The notes: generated from the sequence alone by a model not told the origin. DNA of 64,000 bases from Hyphomicrobium sp. (GCA_017512425.1 JAFWGI010000016.1:124001-188000), one strand, 5' to 3'. Shown: positions 23,982 to 33,816, numbered from the stretch's first letter. Translations and numbers: made by a program.

Positions 23982-24595
23982 GGCCCGACACCTCAATCGC
24001 AACCGTGCTGAAACCAGGCATTACGCTTTACCTGATCCGGCACGGCGAAACCGACTGGAACAAGGCGCAACGCTACCAGGGCCAGCGCGATATCCCATTG
24101 AATGATACCGGGCGTGCGCAGGCAGCGCGCAACGGCGCCGTTCTGCGACGCTACCTCCCACACATTGAAACCTGCGACTTCGTCTCAAGCCCCCTTTCGC
24201 GGGCTATCGAGACGATGGAGTTGCTTCGCGGCGCGATGGGCCTCGACCCCACGCTTTATCGCGTGAGCAGCGATGTGCGTGAACTGCACTACGGCCATTG
24301 GGAAGGTGAACTCGCGAGTGAATTACCGCTGACCGACCCTGAAGGTGTGGCCGGCAAAGCAGCGGACCCATTTGGTTGGCAACCGCGTGGTGGCGAAAGT
24401 TACGGCGATCTCATGCGCCGAATTCGGCCGTGGCTCGAGAGCATCGTGCGCGACACCGTTGCGGTGACCCACGGTGGCGTCAGCCGGGTCGCGCGCGGCG
24501 CCATCCTCGATATTCCCGAGCAAGACGTTCCGACGCTCGACGTCCCGCAAGACCGTGTCCTCGTTCTCAAAGATGCGACGATGCACTGGCTTTAG
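23978..24595 (+). CDS. Histidine phosphatase family (phosphoglycerate mutase-like) protein
   Basis: A 205-residue phosphatase or mutase. LYLIRHGETDWNKAQRYQGQ carries the catalytic His at about residue 22, and TVAVTHGGVSRVARG carries the second. The start is TTG 23978, overlapping the fabI TGA by four bases with AAGGGG upstream. GTG 24005 is possible but lacks a ribosome-binding site. The size matches broad-specificity phosphatases rather than the larger 2,3-bisphosphoglycerate-dependent mutase. The substrate cannot be read from sequence. Confidence 0.85.
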   Translation: MRPDTSIATVLKPGITLYLIRHGETDWNKAQRYQGQRDIPLNDTGRAQAARNGAVLRRYLPHIETCDFVSSPLSRAIETMELLRGAMGLDPTLYRVSSDVRELHYGHWEGELASELPLTDPEGVAGKAADPFGWQPRGGESYGDLMRRIRPWLESIVRDTVAVTHGGVSRVARGAILDIPEQDVPTLDVPQDRVLVLKDATMHWL

Positions 24596-24852
24596 TTTCC
24601 GGATTTTTTGTCCGGCTTTGGCCCCTGCTCAGTCTTCGTGGCTCTTGGCGTTTTCGCCGGCTTCGCCGCGTTTTGCGGCATGCGGGGCGCAACGCGCTTC
24701 ACAGGCGGCACGATCGGGCTTTCATCGGCCGACGCGGTATCGGATTGCGCGGGAGCGTCGATGGGCGCGTCGCCGGCAGCGGCCGTATTGAGATGGATAA
24801 GCACGGCGCCTGTCAATAAATACAGCGTGCTCAACAGTCTACGTCTGGTCAT
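24592..24852 (-). CDS. Small secreted Pro/Lys-rich hypothetical protein
   Basis: An 86-residue frame with a likely signal peptide (MTRRRLLSTLYLLTGAVLI, then AAAG) and a Pro/Ala/Lys-rich, probably disordered tail (PVKRVAPRMPQNAAKPAKTP). The stop codon overlaps that of the histidine phosphatase gene tail-to-tail. The ATG at 24852 is preferred to the frame start at 24906, as it begins the signal peptide. No domain is recognised; composition alone argues for it. Confidence 0.45.
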   Translation of the reverse strand: MTRRRLLSTLYLLTGAVLIHLNTAAAGDAPIDAPAQSDTASADESPIVPPVKRVAPRMPQNAAKPAKTPRATKTEQGPKPDKKSGN

Positions 24853-24940
24853 CCAGCAAGCCGTTCGCCTCAGCGCATCATAGCCGGGCGGCATCATGCG
24901 ACCCATCCGTTGGCGTGTCGATCAGAACAACTGCTTACAA

Positions 24941-24975
24941 AAAACGGAGCCGGAGAAGCGGCTCTCCGGCTCCGT
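24941..24975 (-). terminator. Strong intrinsic terminator, minus strand
   Basis: A perfect 13-bp stem (24944-24956 with 24963-24975) and a 6-base loop. On the minus strand it is followed by six T residues. No protein gene lies upstream of it on that strand, so it probably ends a non-coding RNA. Confidence 0.8.
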
Positions 24976-25060
24976 CTCACCGAGTACCGGTGAGGCTTTG
25001 ATAGCCGCTCGGCGAGGGTTGCTCAGACCCTCAAGGAGCAGCCATTTAAAAACCTGCCAG
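24941..25060 (-). ncRNA. Candidate small RNA with three stacked hairpins
   Basis: Reading the minus strand from about 25060, hairpin GAGGGT/ACCCTC (25032-25014), hairpin CTCACCG/CGGTGAG (24994-24976) and the terminator hairpin (24975-24944) follow one another within 90 bases. A CTCCTT stretch, complementary to ribosome-binding sites, precedes the first hairpin. No reading frame explains the terminator. The 5' end and promoter are not located, so the left boundary given here is a guess. Confidence 0.45.
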
Positions 25061-25470
25061 CGAGCACAGCCCACTAGCAGTTGAAAACGCTCACTGCTGT
25101 TCGTACGCGGCCGAAAATGGCATGCGCCATTGGCCATCATTCCGCAAAGCGCCTTGCAACAAGCGGTCTCGCGATGCGACGCAGCCTGCGTTCGGGCAGC
25201 GCTTGCGTGCTCGGCCGGGTTGTTCGTGCCATGCGTACGCGCGTGAAACTGAACCGCGCCGAACGGCTATCGCACACGTGGCGGAACCTTCGGCGAACGC
25301 AGAACAGCGCTGAGTTAATCTGCGTCGCCCGGCGTTGTCACGCGATTTGCCCGACAAGCGGGCTTGCCGCGCCGTCAACGCGCACCTAAGAAGTCGGGTG
25401 ACGCATGGCAGCAACAGTCGCGTTGCATCAGCATTGCCAGCGCTATCGCACCACTTTTGATGAGCGTGGA
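25061..25470. other. Rest of the intergenic region before aroC
   Basis: About 410 bp with no supported gene. The frame before the aroC ATG continues upstream to 25405 but is not like chorismate synthase. A minus-strand frame at 25091-25414 is Arg/Ala-rich and has no homologue I recognise. The sRNA promoter should lie in the first part of this stretch. Confidence 0.45.
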
Positions 25471-26559
25471 ATGTCGCACAACACTTTCGGCCACCTGTTT
25501 CGCGTTACGACCTGGGGTGAAAGCCACGGACCGGCTATCGGCTGCGTCGTCGATGGCTGCCCGCCGGGACTGCGCATTTCAGCGCCGGAGATCCAGGCTT
25601 TTCTCGACCAGCGCAAACCTGGCGGCTCCAAATTCGTGACGCAACGGCGCGAAGCCGACGAGGTCGCCATCCTCTCTGGCGTATTCAATGACGCCGCCGG
25701 ACATCAGGTCACGACCGGCACGCCGATCGCACTTCAAATTCAGAATACGGACCAACGCTCGAAGGACTACGGCGATATCGCTTCGACCTATCGTCCTGGG
25801 CACGCCGATTTTACCTACGACGCCAAGTATGGCATTCGCGATTATCGCGGTGGCGGACGTTCCTCGGCGCGCGAAACCGCGTCGCGCGTTGCCGGCGGCG
25901 CCATCGCGCGCAAGGTCATTCCGGGCGTCACGATCCGCGGCGCGCTCGTGCAGATGGGTCCGCATAAGATCGATCGCACGAAATGGGATTGGGCGGAGAT
26001 CGGCAACAACCCGTTTTTCTGCCCGGACGCGAGCGCTGCAGCGCTGTGGGCAGACTATCTCGAAGGCATTCGCAAGGCCGGGTCATCGATCGGCGCAATT
26101 ATTGAAGTCGTCGCAGAAGGCGTGCCGGCCGGCTGGGGCTCACCGCTATACGGCAAGCTCGACGCCGAACTCGCGAGCGCCATGATGTCGATCAACGCCG
26201 TCAAGGGTGTCGAGATCGGCGACGGCATGGCTGCGGCCGCATTGACCGGCGAACAGAACGCCGACGAAATCCGCATCGGCCAAGGCGGCACGCCAGTCTT
26301 CCTGTCGAACCACGCTGGCGGCATTCTCGGCGGCATTTCGACGGGACAGCCGGTCGTCGTGCGCTTTGCAGTCAAGCCGACGTCATCGATCCTCGCTGCC
26401 CGCAAGACCATCGACCGGGCTGGGCATGAAACCGACATCGTGACCAAGGGCCGGCATGATCCCTGCGTCGGCATTCGCGCGGTGCCGGTCGGCGAAGCGA
26501 TGATGGCGATCGTGCTCACGGATCAATTCCTGCGCCATCGCGGCCAGTGCGGCGGTTAG
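25471..26559 (+). CDS. aroC: Chorismate synthase
   Basis: Converts 5-enolpyruvylshikimate 3-phosphate to chorismate with reduced FMN, the last step of the shikimate pathway. The 362-residue protein begins [20 protein letters not shown], the family N-terminus, and continues with [14 protein letters not shown]. The FMN and substrate blocks [20 protein letters not shown] and [14 protein letters not shown] are present, as is the C-terminal [17 protein letters not shown]. The frame extends to 25405, but those 22 residues are not part of the family. The length is normal. Confidence 0.96.
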   Translation: MSHNTFGHLFRVTTWGESHGPAIGCVVDGCPPGLRISAPEIQAFLDQRKPGGSKFVTQRREADEVAILSGVFNDAAGHQVTTGTPIALQIQNTDQRSKDYGDIASTYRPGHADFTYDAKYGIRDYRGGGRSSARETASRVAGGAIARKVIPGVTIRGALVQMGPHKIDRTKWDWAEIGNNPFFCPDASAAALWADYLEGIRKAGSSIGAIIEVVAEGVPAGWGSPLYGKLDAELASAMMSINAVKGVEIGDGMAAAALTGEQNADEIRIGQGGTPVFLSNHAGGILGGISTGQPVVVRFAVKPTSSILAARKTIDRAGHETDIVTKGRHDPCVGIRAVPVGEAMMAIVLTDQFLRHRGQCGG

Positions 26560-26585
26560 CGAGATCACACGAAACGAGGGCTCTC

Positions 26586-28391
26586 ATGCGTCGCTTGCGC
26601 CATATCCTGATTGCCGCGCTGTCTCTCGTGACGACATGTACATTGGCACCGCTGGTGCACGCCGCTGAAATCGATGACGCTCGATTGCAGGCTGCTGATT
26701 CAGACAAAAACAATTGGCTGCTGCATGGCCGCGACTATGCGAACCAGCGTTTTTCGCCGCTCGAGTCCGTCAATAAGACGAACGTCAAGCGGCTTGTGCC
26801 GAAGTGGATCTATCAAACCGGAACCGCGGCGACATTTCAGACGACCCCGCTCGTCGCCGACGGCGTCATGTTTTTGTCCGCGCCGTTCTCACACGTCATC
26901 GCAGTCGATGCAGCCAGCGGCGCTGAACTATGGCGATACGATCACAAGAGCACGGCAAAGAAGCTTTGCTGCGGTCCAGCCAATCGCGGCGTCGCACTCG
27001 GCTACGGCAAAGTCTACGTTGCGACGGTTGACGCCCGTCTGATCGCGCTTGATCAGAAGACAGGCAAAGTCGCATGGGACATTGCGATCGTTTCGCCCGA
27101 CGGCGGGCCGACGGAAGACGCAGCTAACCTCGCGCGCGATGCGTTGAAGGATCAGAACGTCACAGGCTCGACCGGTGTCGGTGCTGTCTCCGCGCCACTG
27201 GTAGCAAACGGCCTGGTGATCACCGGCATCACCGGCGTCGGTTACGGCTTGCACCTCGACAGCAATCGACCGGGCGCGCCGCTCAGCGCCGTCGTCGGCT
27301 TTTCTGGCCGCTTCGGCCGTCCGGGATTTCTTGCAGCCTATGACGCGAACACCGGCAAGAAGGTCTGGCACTTCGACACGACGCAGGACGGCTGGGAAGG
27401 CGAATACCGCAGCACGACGCCCGACGGCGTGCCGCTCAATCGCGATATCGCAGCCGAGAAGGCCGCCGCGAAAGACAATAAGAATGCTTGGCGTTTCGGC
27501 GGCGGATCGATCTGGCATACGCCGGCCATCGACGTCGAACGAGGCCTTATATTTCTCGGGCTTGGAAATCCATCGCCGCAAGCGGCTGGAGATGGCCGCC
27601 CCGGTGACAATCTTTACACCTCGTCTCTGGTTGCGCTTGAACTCAAGACGGGCAAACTCGTCTGGCACTATCAGCAGATCCCGCATGATATTTGGGGCTA
27701 CGATGTTGCGAGCCCACCGGTGCTGTTCGACGTAAAAGTTGACGGCAAAGCGGTCGCGGCTGTCGGCCAGGCCTCCAAACTTGGATGGTATTACGTGCAC
27801 GATCGTGCGACGGGGAACTTGCTGTTCAAGTCCGAAGCATTCGTCCCACAGCAGAATATGTTCAGCCAACCGACGCCTGACGGTGTGAAGGTTTCGCCCG
27901 GCGTCGGCGGTGGAGCCAACTGGTCGCCGGTTTCGCTCGATAGCGCAAATGCTCGCGTCTTCGTCGCCGCGATGCATCTGCCGACCACCTATCGCTCAGC
28001 CGAAATTCCGGCAGCCGACGGCAAGCCTGCGATCAAGTACGTGGTGCTCGATACCGATACGCCGGAAAAGTGGGGCACGCTGACGGCGATCGATCTCGCA
28101 GCCAACGGCAAAATCTTGTGGCAGCATAAAACGAAAGATCCGCTTGTCGGCGGCGTTCTCGCGACGGCGGGCGGTCTCGTCTTCAACGGCGAAGGTAGCG
28201 GAGATTTTGCCGCCTACGACGCGGCGACGGGCGAGAAGCTCTGGCGTTTCCAATGCGGCGCCGGCGTCAATGCACCGCCGATTTCCTATGCGATCGACGG
28301 CAAGCAGTACATCGCGGTTGCCGCGGGCGGCAGCCAGATTTGGGGCTTCCGGCAGGGCGGCGCCGTTATTGTTTTCGGCCTCGCCGACTAG
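26586..28391 (+). CDS. PQQ-dependent dehydrogenase (quinoprotein)
   Basis: A 601-residue periplasmic quinoprotein with signal peptide (residues 1-26, ending LVHAAE). It shows the eight-bladed propeller repeats (WLLHGRDYANQRFSPLESVN at the start; GKLVWHYQQIPHD, GEKLWRF later). LCCGPANRG holds the vicinal Cys-Cys disulfide that stacks on PQQ. The position of the catalytic Asp in related enzymes (WDxD) reads WGYDVAS here, keeping only the second Asp, which is seen in some glucose-type family branches. There is no C-terminal haem CxxCH, so electrons must pass to a separate cytochrome or quinone. GAGGG precedes ATG 26586. The substrate is unknown. Confidence 0.87.
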   Translation: MRRLRHILIAALSLVTTCTLAPLVHAAEIDDARLQAADSDKNNWLLHGRDYANQRFSPLESVNKTNVKRLVPKWIYQTGTAATFQTTPLVADGVMFLSAPFSHVIAVDAASGAELWRYDHKSTAKKLCCGPANRGVALGYGKVYVATVDARLIALDQKTGKVAWDIAIVSPDGGPTEDAANLARDALKDQNVTGSTGVGAVSAPLVANGLVITGITGVGYGLHLDSNRPGAPLSAVVGFSGRFGRPGFLAAYDANTGKKVWHFDTTQDGWEGEYRSTTPDGVPLNRDIAAEKAAAKDNKNAWRFGGGSIWHTPAIDVERGLIFLGLGNPSPQAAGDGRPGDNLYTSSLVALELKTGKLVWHYQQIPHDIWGYDVASPPVLFDVKVDGKAVAAVGQASKLGWYYVHDRATGNLLFKSEAFVPQQNMFSQPTPDGVKVSPGVGGGANWSPVSLDSANARVFVAAMHLPTTYRSAEIPAADGKPAIKYVVLDTDTPEKWGTLTAIDLAANGKILWQHKTKDPLVGGVLATAGGLVFNGEGSGDFAAYDAATGEKLWRFQCGAGVNAPPISYAIDGKQYIAVAAGGSQIWGFRQGGAVIVFGLAD

Positions 28392-29050
28392 GCGCGCAAC
28401 GTAAGGTCGACAAACACAAAGCCGTCACGTTCGACGACGTCGCCGACGTGCAGGTCAAGCGCCTGCGAAAACATCGGACCGGCCGCGACGCAGGTATGGA
28501 ACTCGCCGTTCTCGCCGCACGGATCTACGCTCGCAGGCAGGTCCTCAAGAAATTTTGCATCGAACCGGCGCCCCGCAAACGAGCGATCGAGACAGCGCGG
28601 GTCGGCGGTCGCGACATACGTCACAAGCCCGCCGTCGATCATATCGCGTGCGAGTTGAGCGGTCGGCATTTTCCAAAGTGGAAAGATCGGCTGCAATCCG
28701 GTGCCGGCCAGTTGGGTTTCACGATAGGCGCGAATGTCTTCCAGAAACAGATCGCCGAATGCCATTGCTTCTATGCCGCCTGCAACTTGCGCCTTGACGA
28801 ATTCCCCCATCAGTTGCGCATAAATGTCGTTCGAGCATGGCCACGGCAGCTCGATGACATGAAGCGGCAAACCGGCCGCGCGCGCCTGCGCCTCAAGAAT
28901 GCTGCGGCGAACGCCGTGCATGGCGACGCGATCGAACGCCGCGTTCACTGTGGTCACAAGTCCGACCACCTCGATCGCCGGGTTTTGCTTCAGGACATGC
29001 AAAGACCAAGCACTATCTTTGCCGCTGGACCAACTCAGCAACGTCTTCAC
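28388..29050 (-). CDS. Dph6-like ATP-pyrophosphatase
   Basis: A 220-residue member of the adenine-nucleotide alpha-hydrolase superfamily, related to diphthine-ammonia ligase (Dph6). The PP-loop is SWSSGKDSAWSLHVL at the N-terminus. MAFGDLFLEDIRAYRE and DPCGENGEFHTCV are diagnostic of the family. Bacteria have no diphthamide, so the true reaction is unknown; an ATP-dependent amidation of another substrate is plausible. The stop overlaps the PQQ dehydrogenase stop by four bases, tail-to-tail. The methyltransferase gene upstream on the same strand ends 15 bp before its start. Confidence 0.85.
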   Translation of the reverse strand: MKTLLSWSSGKDSAWSLHVLKQNPAIEVVGLVTTVNAAFDRVAMHGVRRSILEAQARAAGLPLHVIELPWPCSNDIYAQLMGEFVKAQVAGGIEAMAFGDLFLEDIRAYRETQLAGTGLQPIFPLWKMPTAQLARDMIDGGLVTYVATADPRCLDRSFAGRRFDAKFLEDLPASVDPCGENGEFHTCVAAGPMFSQALDLHVGDVVERDGFVFVDLTLRA

Positions 29051-29064
29051 GGCCGCTCCATGCC

Positions 29065-30285
29065 TTAGCGTTTAAAAACGGTGACGCACTCGATGTGCGG
29101 TGTGTAATGGAACTGGTCGATCGGCGTTACCACGCCCATCGTATAGCCGCCGTCGATCAGAATGCGCGCATCCCTTGCCAAGGTTGCAGGATTGCACGAG
29201 ACGGCAACGACAGTTTTGACCTTCGATTTCGCGATCATCTTAGATTGCGCTTCAGCGCCAGCACGCGGGGGGTCGAACACGACAGCATCATGCTCATTGA
29301 GTTCCAGCGCCGATAACGGCTCGCGGAAAAGATCGCGGACCAGTGTCGTCACCGGCTTGATGCCGCTTCCCTTTCGCACGCCATCAGCCAGCGCTGCGAT
29401 TGCCGCTTTGTCACTATCGACGGCCAGCACTTTCGCGCGCGCGGCGACTGGAAACGAAAACGCGCCGACACCGGCAAACAAGTCAGCAATCTTTTTTGAC
29501 TTGCCGATGCCTTCAACGACGAGGCGCGCCATCTCGGTCGCGGCTTCGGCAACCGCCTGGATAAAAGCTCCCGGCGGAATGGGTACCTCAATTGTCCCGA
29601 ACCGCAGGAAAGGCGACAGCGCGGTGTAGACTGGGTCGCCGTCGACACTGACGCGCGCGATGCCAAGATCGGCTGCGTGCTTCGCCAGTTCTGAACGCAA
29701 TTGGAGGGTCAGCGGCTTTTCGAGTTCACCAATTGCGATGTCGAGACCGGCTTCGGTCATCGTGACTGTAACGCGCGCCTCGCTGCGTTTTGCGAGCAAC
29801 GGCTTCAACAACCCCCGTAGACCGGGCAATGCTGAGACGATACGCGGATGCAGAACGGGGCATTCGATAAGATCGACAAGGTCGTGCGACTGGGCCTGAT
29901 GAAAACCGATTTCGACGGCGGCATCGTTGCGGATTGCGGTCAGCACTGCCCGGCGGCGCAGACCTTGAGGAACGAAAAGAGGCGCGACGTCTGCGTCGAT
30001 CGCGCGCGACTTGAACGCCGACACGACAGAGTCGCGCTTCCAAGCTCCGTAGAAGTCCGGCGACATATGCTGCACGGCGCATCCACCACACACGGTGAAA
30101 TGCTGGCAAACCGGAGAAACACGGTCGGCGCTCTCCTGCAGAATTTGTTCCAAGCGCGCTCGTGCACCGGTCCCTTGCGCGAGAACGCGCTCTCCTGGAA
30201 GCGTGAACGGAATAAAGACTGGACCTGCTGCGGTATCGGCGACGCCATCACCCTGAGCGCCGACCCGCTTGATTTCGACGTCCAT
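29065..30285 (-). CDS. TrmA/RlmC/RlmD family RNA uracil-C5 methyltransferase
   Basis: A 406-residue SAM-dependent enzyme that methylates C5 of uridine in rRNA or tRNA. The N-terminal TRAM-like domain is residues 1-50. The iron-sulfur cysteines are CQHFTVCGGCAVQH, plus a later ECP. The SAM motif is ADLFAGVGAFSFPVA, and FDPPRAGAEAQ follows. The catalytic Cys lies in VAVSCNPATLARD. Which U is modified cannot be assigned. ATG 30285, four bases after the tlyA stop, is preferred to an upstream TTG at 30312. It forms an operon with tlyA. Confidence 0.88.
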   Translation of the reverse strand: MDVEIKRVGAQGDGVADTAAGPVFIPFTLPGERVLAQGTGARARLEQILQESADRVSPVCQHFTVCGGCAVQHMSPDFYGAWKRDSVVSAFKSRAIDADVAPLFVPQGLRRRAVLTAIRNDAAVEIGFHQAQSHDLVDLIECPVLHPRIVSALPGLRGLLKPLLAKRSEARVTVTMTEAGLDIAIGELEKPLTLQLRSELAKHAADLGIARVSVDGDPVYTALSPFLRFGTIEVPIPPGAFIQAVAEAATEMARLVVEGIGKSKKIADLFAGVGAFSFPVAARAKVLAVDSDKAAIAALADGVRKGSGIKPVTTLVRDLFREPLSALELNEHDAVVFDPPRAGAEAQSKMIAKSKVKTVVAVSCNPATLARDARILIDGGYTMGVVTPIDQFHYTPHIECVTVFKR

Positions 30286-30289
30286 CGCT

Positions 30290-31030
30290 TCAAGCGTCAC
30301 GTCGTGCTCCAATCAGAAATTCCTCGTTACCGGAGCCACCAAGAATAGGTGATGGAATGACGCCAATCACGCGCCATCCCGGTAATTGTTGAATTGCACT
30401 CCGCACCCGCTCAACCGCGATCTGGCGCGCAGCCTCATCGCGGACAATGCCGCCCTTGCCGATGCTATCCGGCTCGAGTTCAAACTGCGGCTTGATCAGT
30501 GCGGCGAGCCACGCCGTTGGCTGCGTGAATTCCAATACGCACGGCAAAACTTTGGACAACGCGATGAAACTCACGTCCGCGACGACAGCATCGACGACCA
30601 CCGGAATGACGTCGGGTGTCAGAAGCCTTGCATCCTGTTTCTCGAGAGCAATGACGCGCGCATCTGCCTTGAGGGTGTCATGCAGTTGTGATTGACCAAC
30701 ATCGACGGCGTAAACGCGCCGGGCACCACGTTGCAGAAGCACTTGCGTAAATCCGCCCGTCGATGCACCGATGTCGAGAACGGTCTTGTCTGCCGCATCA
30801 AAACAAAAATGGTTGAGCGCCGCGATCAGTTTTTCAGCACCGCGCGAGATGAAAATCGGGGCAGCGTCGGCAAGCTCAACGGACATGGCTGGTGGCACGG
30901 ACCGTGATGGCTTGTCGCAAACAACGCCTTCGACGCGCACGAACCCCCGCAGGATCAAATCTCTGGCCCTCGCGCGGGTCGGAACCACGCCGTCGCTCAC
31001 CAGCCTTGCGTCTAATCGGGTCGCACCCAT
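30290..31030 (-). CDS. tlyA: TlyA family 2'-O-ribose RNA methyltransferase
   Basis: A 246-residue protein with an S4 RNA-binding domain at residues 1-60 (RLDARLVSDGVVPTRARARD) and an FtsJ-like Rossmann methyltransferase (VLDIGASTGGFTQVLLQRGA). KPQFELEP and FIALSKVLP carry conserved residues of the active-site region. In mycobacteria TlyA methylates cytidines in 16S and 23S rRNA. Proteins of this group are sometimes called hemolysins without evidence. The gene overlaps the end region of the uracil methyltransferase gene closely (4-bp gap), and dxs lies nearby, as in many alphaproteobacteria. Confidence 0.9.
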   Translation of the reverse strand: MGATRLDARLVSDGVVPTRARARDLILRGFVRVEGVVCDKPSRSVPPAMSVELADAAPIFISRGAEKLIAALNHFCFDAADKTVLDIGASTGGFTQVLLQRGARRVYAVDVGQSQLHDTLKADARVIALEKQDARLLTPDVIPVVVDAVVADVSFIALSKVLPCVLEFTQPTAWLAALIKPQFELEPDSIGKGGIVRDEAARQIAVERVRSAIQQLPGWRVIGVIPSPILGGSGNEEFLIGARRDA

Positions 31031-31165
31031 ATTGTCTCGTAGCCTTTGGAACCGGGCACCGTTTCCGGCAGTTTATGAGTGTTTAGCACCTTGCTGCGCA
31101 ACTGCTATCGGTGACAACGCCGCGACGTCCTGCCCTTCGCACCAAACTTACAATAGGAGACACGT

Positions 31166-31879
31166 ATGAACCGCCGCGACGCCATAAAGACAATCGCTGC
31201 CACGTCAGCCGCCGCTATGGCGCTCAAATCGTCGTCGCTCGCATTCGCCGAAGAGGCCGCGCCGGCTTTCACGTTGCCGCCACTCGGGTACGGCTATGAC
31301 GCACTTGAACCGCATATCGATACGGCGACCATGAAGGTGCATCACACCGGTCACCATCAGGCATACGTTACAGCCTTGAATACGTTGGCCGGCAAAGTTC
31401 CTGAATTAAAGTCGAAACCGATTGAAGAGATTTTGTCCGATTTGACGATCATCCCCGAGGACAGCCGCACCGGCGTCCGCAACAATCTCGGCGGGCATTT
31501 CAATCACACATTCTTTTGGGAGCTGATGACGCCGGGCGGCGCCAAGGAACCAGCCGGTGACCTTAAGGCTGCCATCGACGCCGCCTTTGGCTCCAAGGAT
31601 AAACTCATCGAAGACGTCAACAAAGCCGCGACCGGTCGCTTTGGCTCAGGTTGGGCATGGCTTGTCGTCGGCAAAGATAAGAAGCTGAGCGTCGCCGCGA
31701 CGCCGTATCAAGACACGCCGCACATGGAACTCGCCGCGAAACCAGTTATCGGCGTCGATGTGTGGGAGCACGCGTATTACCTGAAGCACATGAACAAGCG
31801 TGCCGACTATCTCAAGGCGTGGTGGACCACCGTCAACTGGGACAAAGCGGCTGAGAACTTTAAAAAGGCCAGCACTTAA
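31166..31879 (+). CDS. Tat-exported Fe/Mn superoxide dismutase
   Basis: Dismutates superoxide to peroxide and oxygen. The 237-residue protein has an N-terminal twin-arginine signal (MNRRDAIKTIAATSAAAMAL, then AFAEEA), so it should act in the periplasm. Metal ligands are visible in MKVHHTGHHQAYV, NHTFFWELM and the final Asp and His of DVWEHAYYLKH. The AATPYQDTPHME region differs from strict Fe or Mn enzymes, so metal choice is open. AATAGGAGA precedes the ATG. Most family members are cytosolic; the Tat leader is the special trait. Confidence 0.93.
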   Translation: MNRRDAIKTIAATSAAAMALKSSSLAFAEEAAPAFTLPPLGYGYDALEPHIDTATMKVHHTGHHQAYVTALNTLAGKVPELKSKPIEEILSDLTIIPEDSRTGVRNNLGGHFNHTFFWELMTPGGAKEPAGDLKAAIDAAFGSKDKLIEDVNKAATGRFGSGWAWLVVGKDKKLSVAATPYQDTPHMELAAKPVIGVDVWEHAYYLKHMNKRADYLKAWWTTVNWDKAAENFKKAST

Positions 31880-31899
31880 TGCTTGACTAGCGGGGCGCC

Positions 31900-33816
31900 T
31901 CAGGCGCGTCCGCCTTGTTCGGCAATCAATGCGTCGCGGCCGAGCGCCTTGAATACGGTCGCGACGATGCCGTCAGCGGCAAGGCCCGCTGCCTCGTACA
32001 TTACTTCGGGCTTGCCATGATCGATGAAGGTATCGGGCAGAACTTTCGTCCGTACCTTTAAACCACGATCTAGAAGTCCTTCATCCGAGAGATAGTGCAA
32101 AACGTAGCTGCCGAAGCCGCCGACTGAACCCTCTTCGACTGTGACAAGCACTTCGTGGTTTTGCGCCAGTTGCTTTATCAGGGCCGTGTCCAGCGGCTTT
32201 GCGAAGCGTGCGTCTGCGACCGTGGTCGGCAACCCGAAACTCGCAAGCTGATCTGCCGCCCGCAAGCATTCGGCCAGCCGCGTACCGAGCGAAAGCAGCG
32301 CAACTTTCGACCCCTGGCGGACGATACGACCCTTGCCGATCTCCAGCGCTACGCCAGCCTTGGGCAGTTCTACGCCGACACCTTCGCCGCGTGGGTATCT
32401 CAGCGCGCTCGGCCGGTCATCGATCGCGACTTGCGTTGCCACCATGTGCATAAGTTCGGCTTCATCGGCCGCCGCCATGATTACGAAATCCGGCAGACAT
32501 CCAAGATAAGCGATATCGAACGAACCGGCGTGCGTCGCGCCATCGGCGCCCACAAGCCCGGCGCGGTCGAGCGCAAACCGCACCGGCAAACGCTGGATCG
32601 CGACGTCGTGGACGACTTGATCGTAGGCGCGCTGTAGAAACGTTGAGTAGATCGCTGCGAATGGCTTGAAGCCTTCCGTCGCGAGACCGGCCGCGAACGT
32701 CACCGCGTGCTGCTCAGCAATGCCGACGTCGAACGTCCGTTCAGGAAACCGCTTCGCGAAAAGATCGAGACCTGTGCCGTCAGGCATCGCCGCCGTGATA
32801 GCAACGATTTTGTCGTCCTTTTCGCCCTCTTGAATTAGACTATCGGCAAACACGCGCGTGTACGTCGGTGCGTTCGGCTTCGGCTTAACCTGTGCGCCGG
32901 TTACGACATTGAACTTGGTGACGCCATGATACTTGTCGTCGGACGCTTCTGCCGGCGCGTAGCCTTTACCCTTCTTCGTGACGACATGGACGAGAATTGG
33001 CCCGCCTTTGGCATCCCGCACGTTCTTGAGAACCGGCAGAAGTTGATTGAAGTCGTGTCCGTCGATTGGGCCGACGTAGTAAAAGCCGAGTTCCTCGAAC
33101 CACTGGCCGCCCTGCCAAAGGTGCCGAGTGTATTCTTCCATGCGCGCGGCACGGCGCTCCCATTTTTTCGGCAACATCTTGGCGAGTTGCTTGGCGTAGT
33201 CGCGCAAGTGGAGATAGGTGCCGCTTGAGGTCGCGCGCGCGAGGTATGCCGACAACGCACCTGTCGGCGGCGCGATCGACATGTCGTTGTCGTTCAATAT
33301 GACGACAAGGCGTTCGTCACGCGCGCCGGCGTTGTTAATCGCTTCATACGCCATACCGGCGCTCATCGCGCCATCGCCAATCACGGCGATGACGTTGTTG
33401 TCGCCGTGATTCAAGTCACGCGCGACGGCCATAGCAAGCGCCGCCGAAATCGATGTCGACGAATGCGCGGCGCCGAACGGATCGTATTCGCTCTCGTCAC
33501 GCTTCGTGAATCCGGACAATCCGCCCGGCTGGCGCAAAGTTCGAATGCGATCGCGGCGGCCGGTGATGATTTTATGCGGGTAGGCCTGATGGCCGACATC
33601 CCAGACGAGACGATCACGCGGCGTATCGAAGACCCAGTGCAGAGCGACTGTGAGTTCGACGACGCCTAACCCTGCGCCGAGATGGCCGCCGGTCACGGAT
33701 ACGGCATCGATCAGCTCATGGCGCAACTCGGCTGCGAATTGCGGCAGATCGCTTTCCGCGATTTTGCGCAAATCGGCCGGAATTTTCACCGTATCCAGGA
33801 GCGGTGTTGAAGTCAC
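31900..33816 (-). CDS. dxs: 1-deoxy-D-xylulose-5-phosphate synthase
   Basis: Condenses pyruvate and glyceraldehyde 3-phosphate, the first step of the MEP isoprenoid pathway. The 638-residue thiamine-diphosphate enzyme has [20 protein letters not shown] and [16 protein letters not shown]. The TPP-binding GDG motif lies in [18 protein letters not shown], with the matching NDND. The transketolase-like pyrimidine domain ([37 protein letters not shown]) and C-terminal domain ([14 protein letters not shown]) complete it. Length is normal. xseB lies 140 bp upstream on the same strand, the common alphaproteobacterial xseB-dxs order. Confidence 0.96.
   Translation of the reverse strand: MTSTPLLDTVKIPADLRKIAESDLPQFAAELRHELIDAVSVTGGHLGAGLGVVELTVALHWVFDTPRDRLVWDVGHQAYPHKIITGRRDRIRTLRQPGGLSGFTKRDESEYDPFGAAHSSTSISAALAMAVARDLNHGDNNVIAVIGDGAMSAGMAYEAINNAGARDERLVVILNDNDMSIAPPTGALSAYLARATSSGTYLHLRDYAKQLAKMLPKKWERRAARMEEYTRHLWQGGQWFEELGFYYVGPIDGHDFNQLLPVLKNVRDAKGGPILVHVVTKKGKGYAPAEASDDKYHGVTKFNVVTGAQVKPKPNAPTYTRVFADSLIQEGEKDDKIVAITAAMPDGTGLDLFAKRFPERTFDVGIAEQHAVTFAAGLATEGFKPFAAIYSTFLQRAYDQVVHDVAIQRLPVRFALDRAGLVGADGATHAGSFDIAYLGCLPDFVIMAAADEAELMHMVATQVAIDDRPSALRYPRGEGVGVELPKAGVALEIGKGRIVRQGSKVALLSLGTRLAECLRAADQLASFGLPTTVADARFAKPLDTALIKQLAQNHEVLVTVEEGSVGGFGSYVLHYLSDEGLLDRGLKVRTKVLPDTFIDHGKPEVMYEAAGLAADGIVATVFKALGRDALIAEQGGRA

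Noticed and set aside
25091..25414. 107-codon minus frame upstream of aroC
   Set aside because: Arg/Ala-rich composition, no family and no ribosome-binding site. The strand does carry a terminator, which suits an RNA better.
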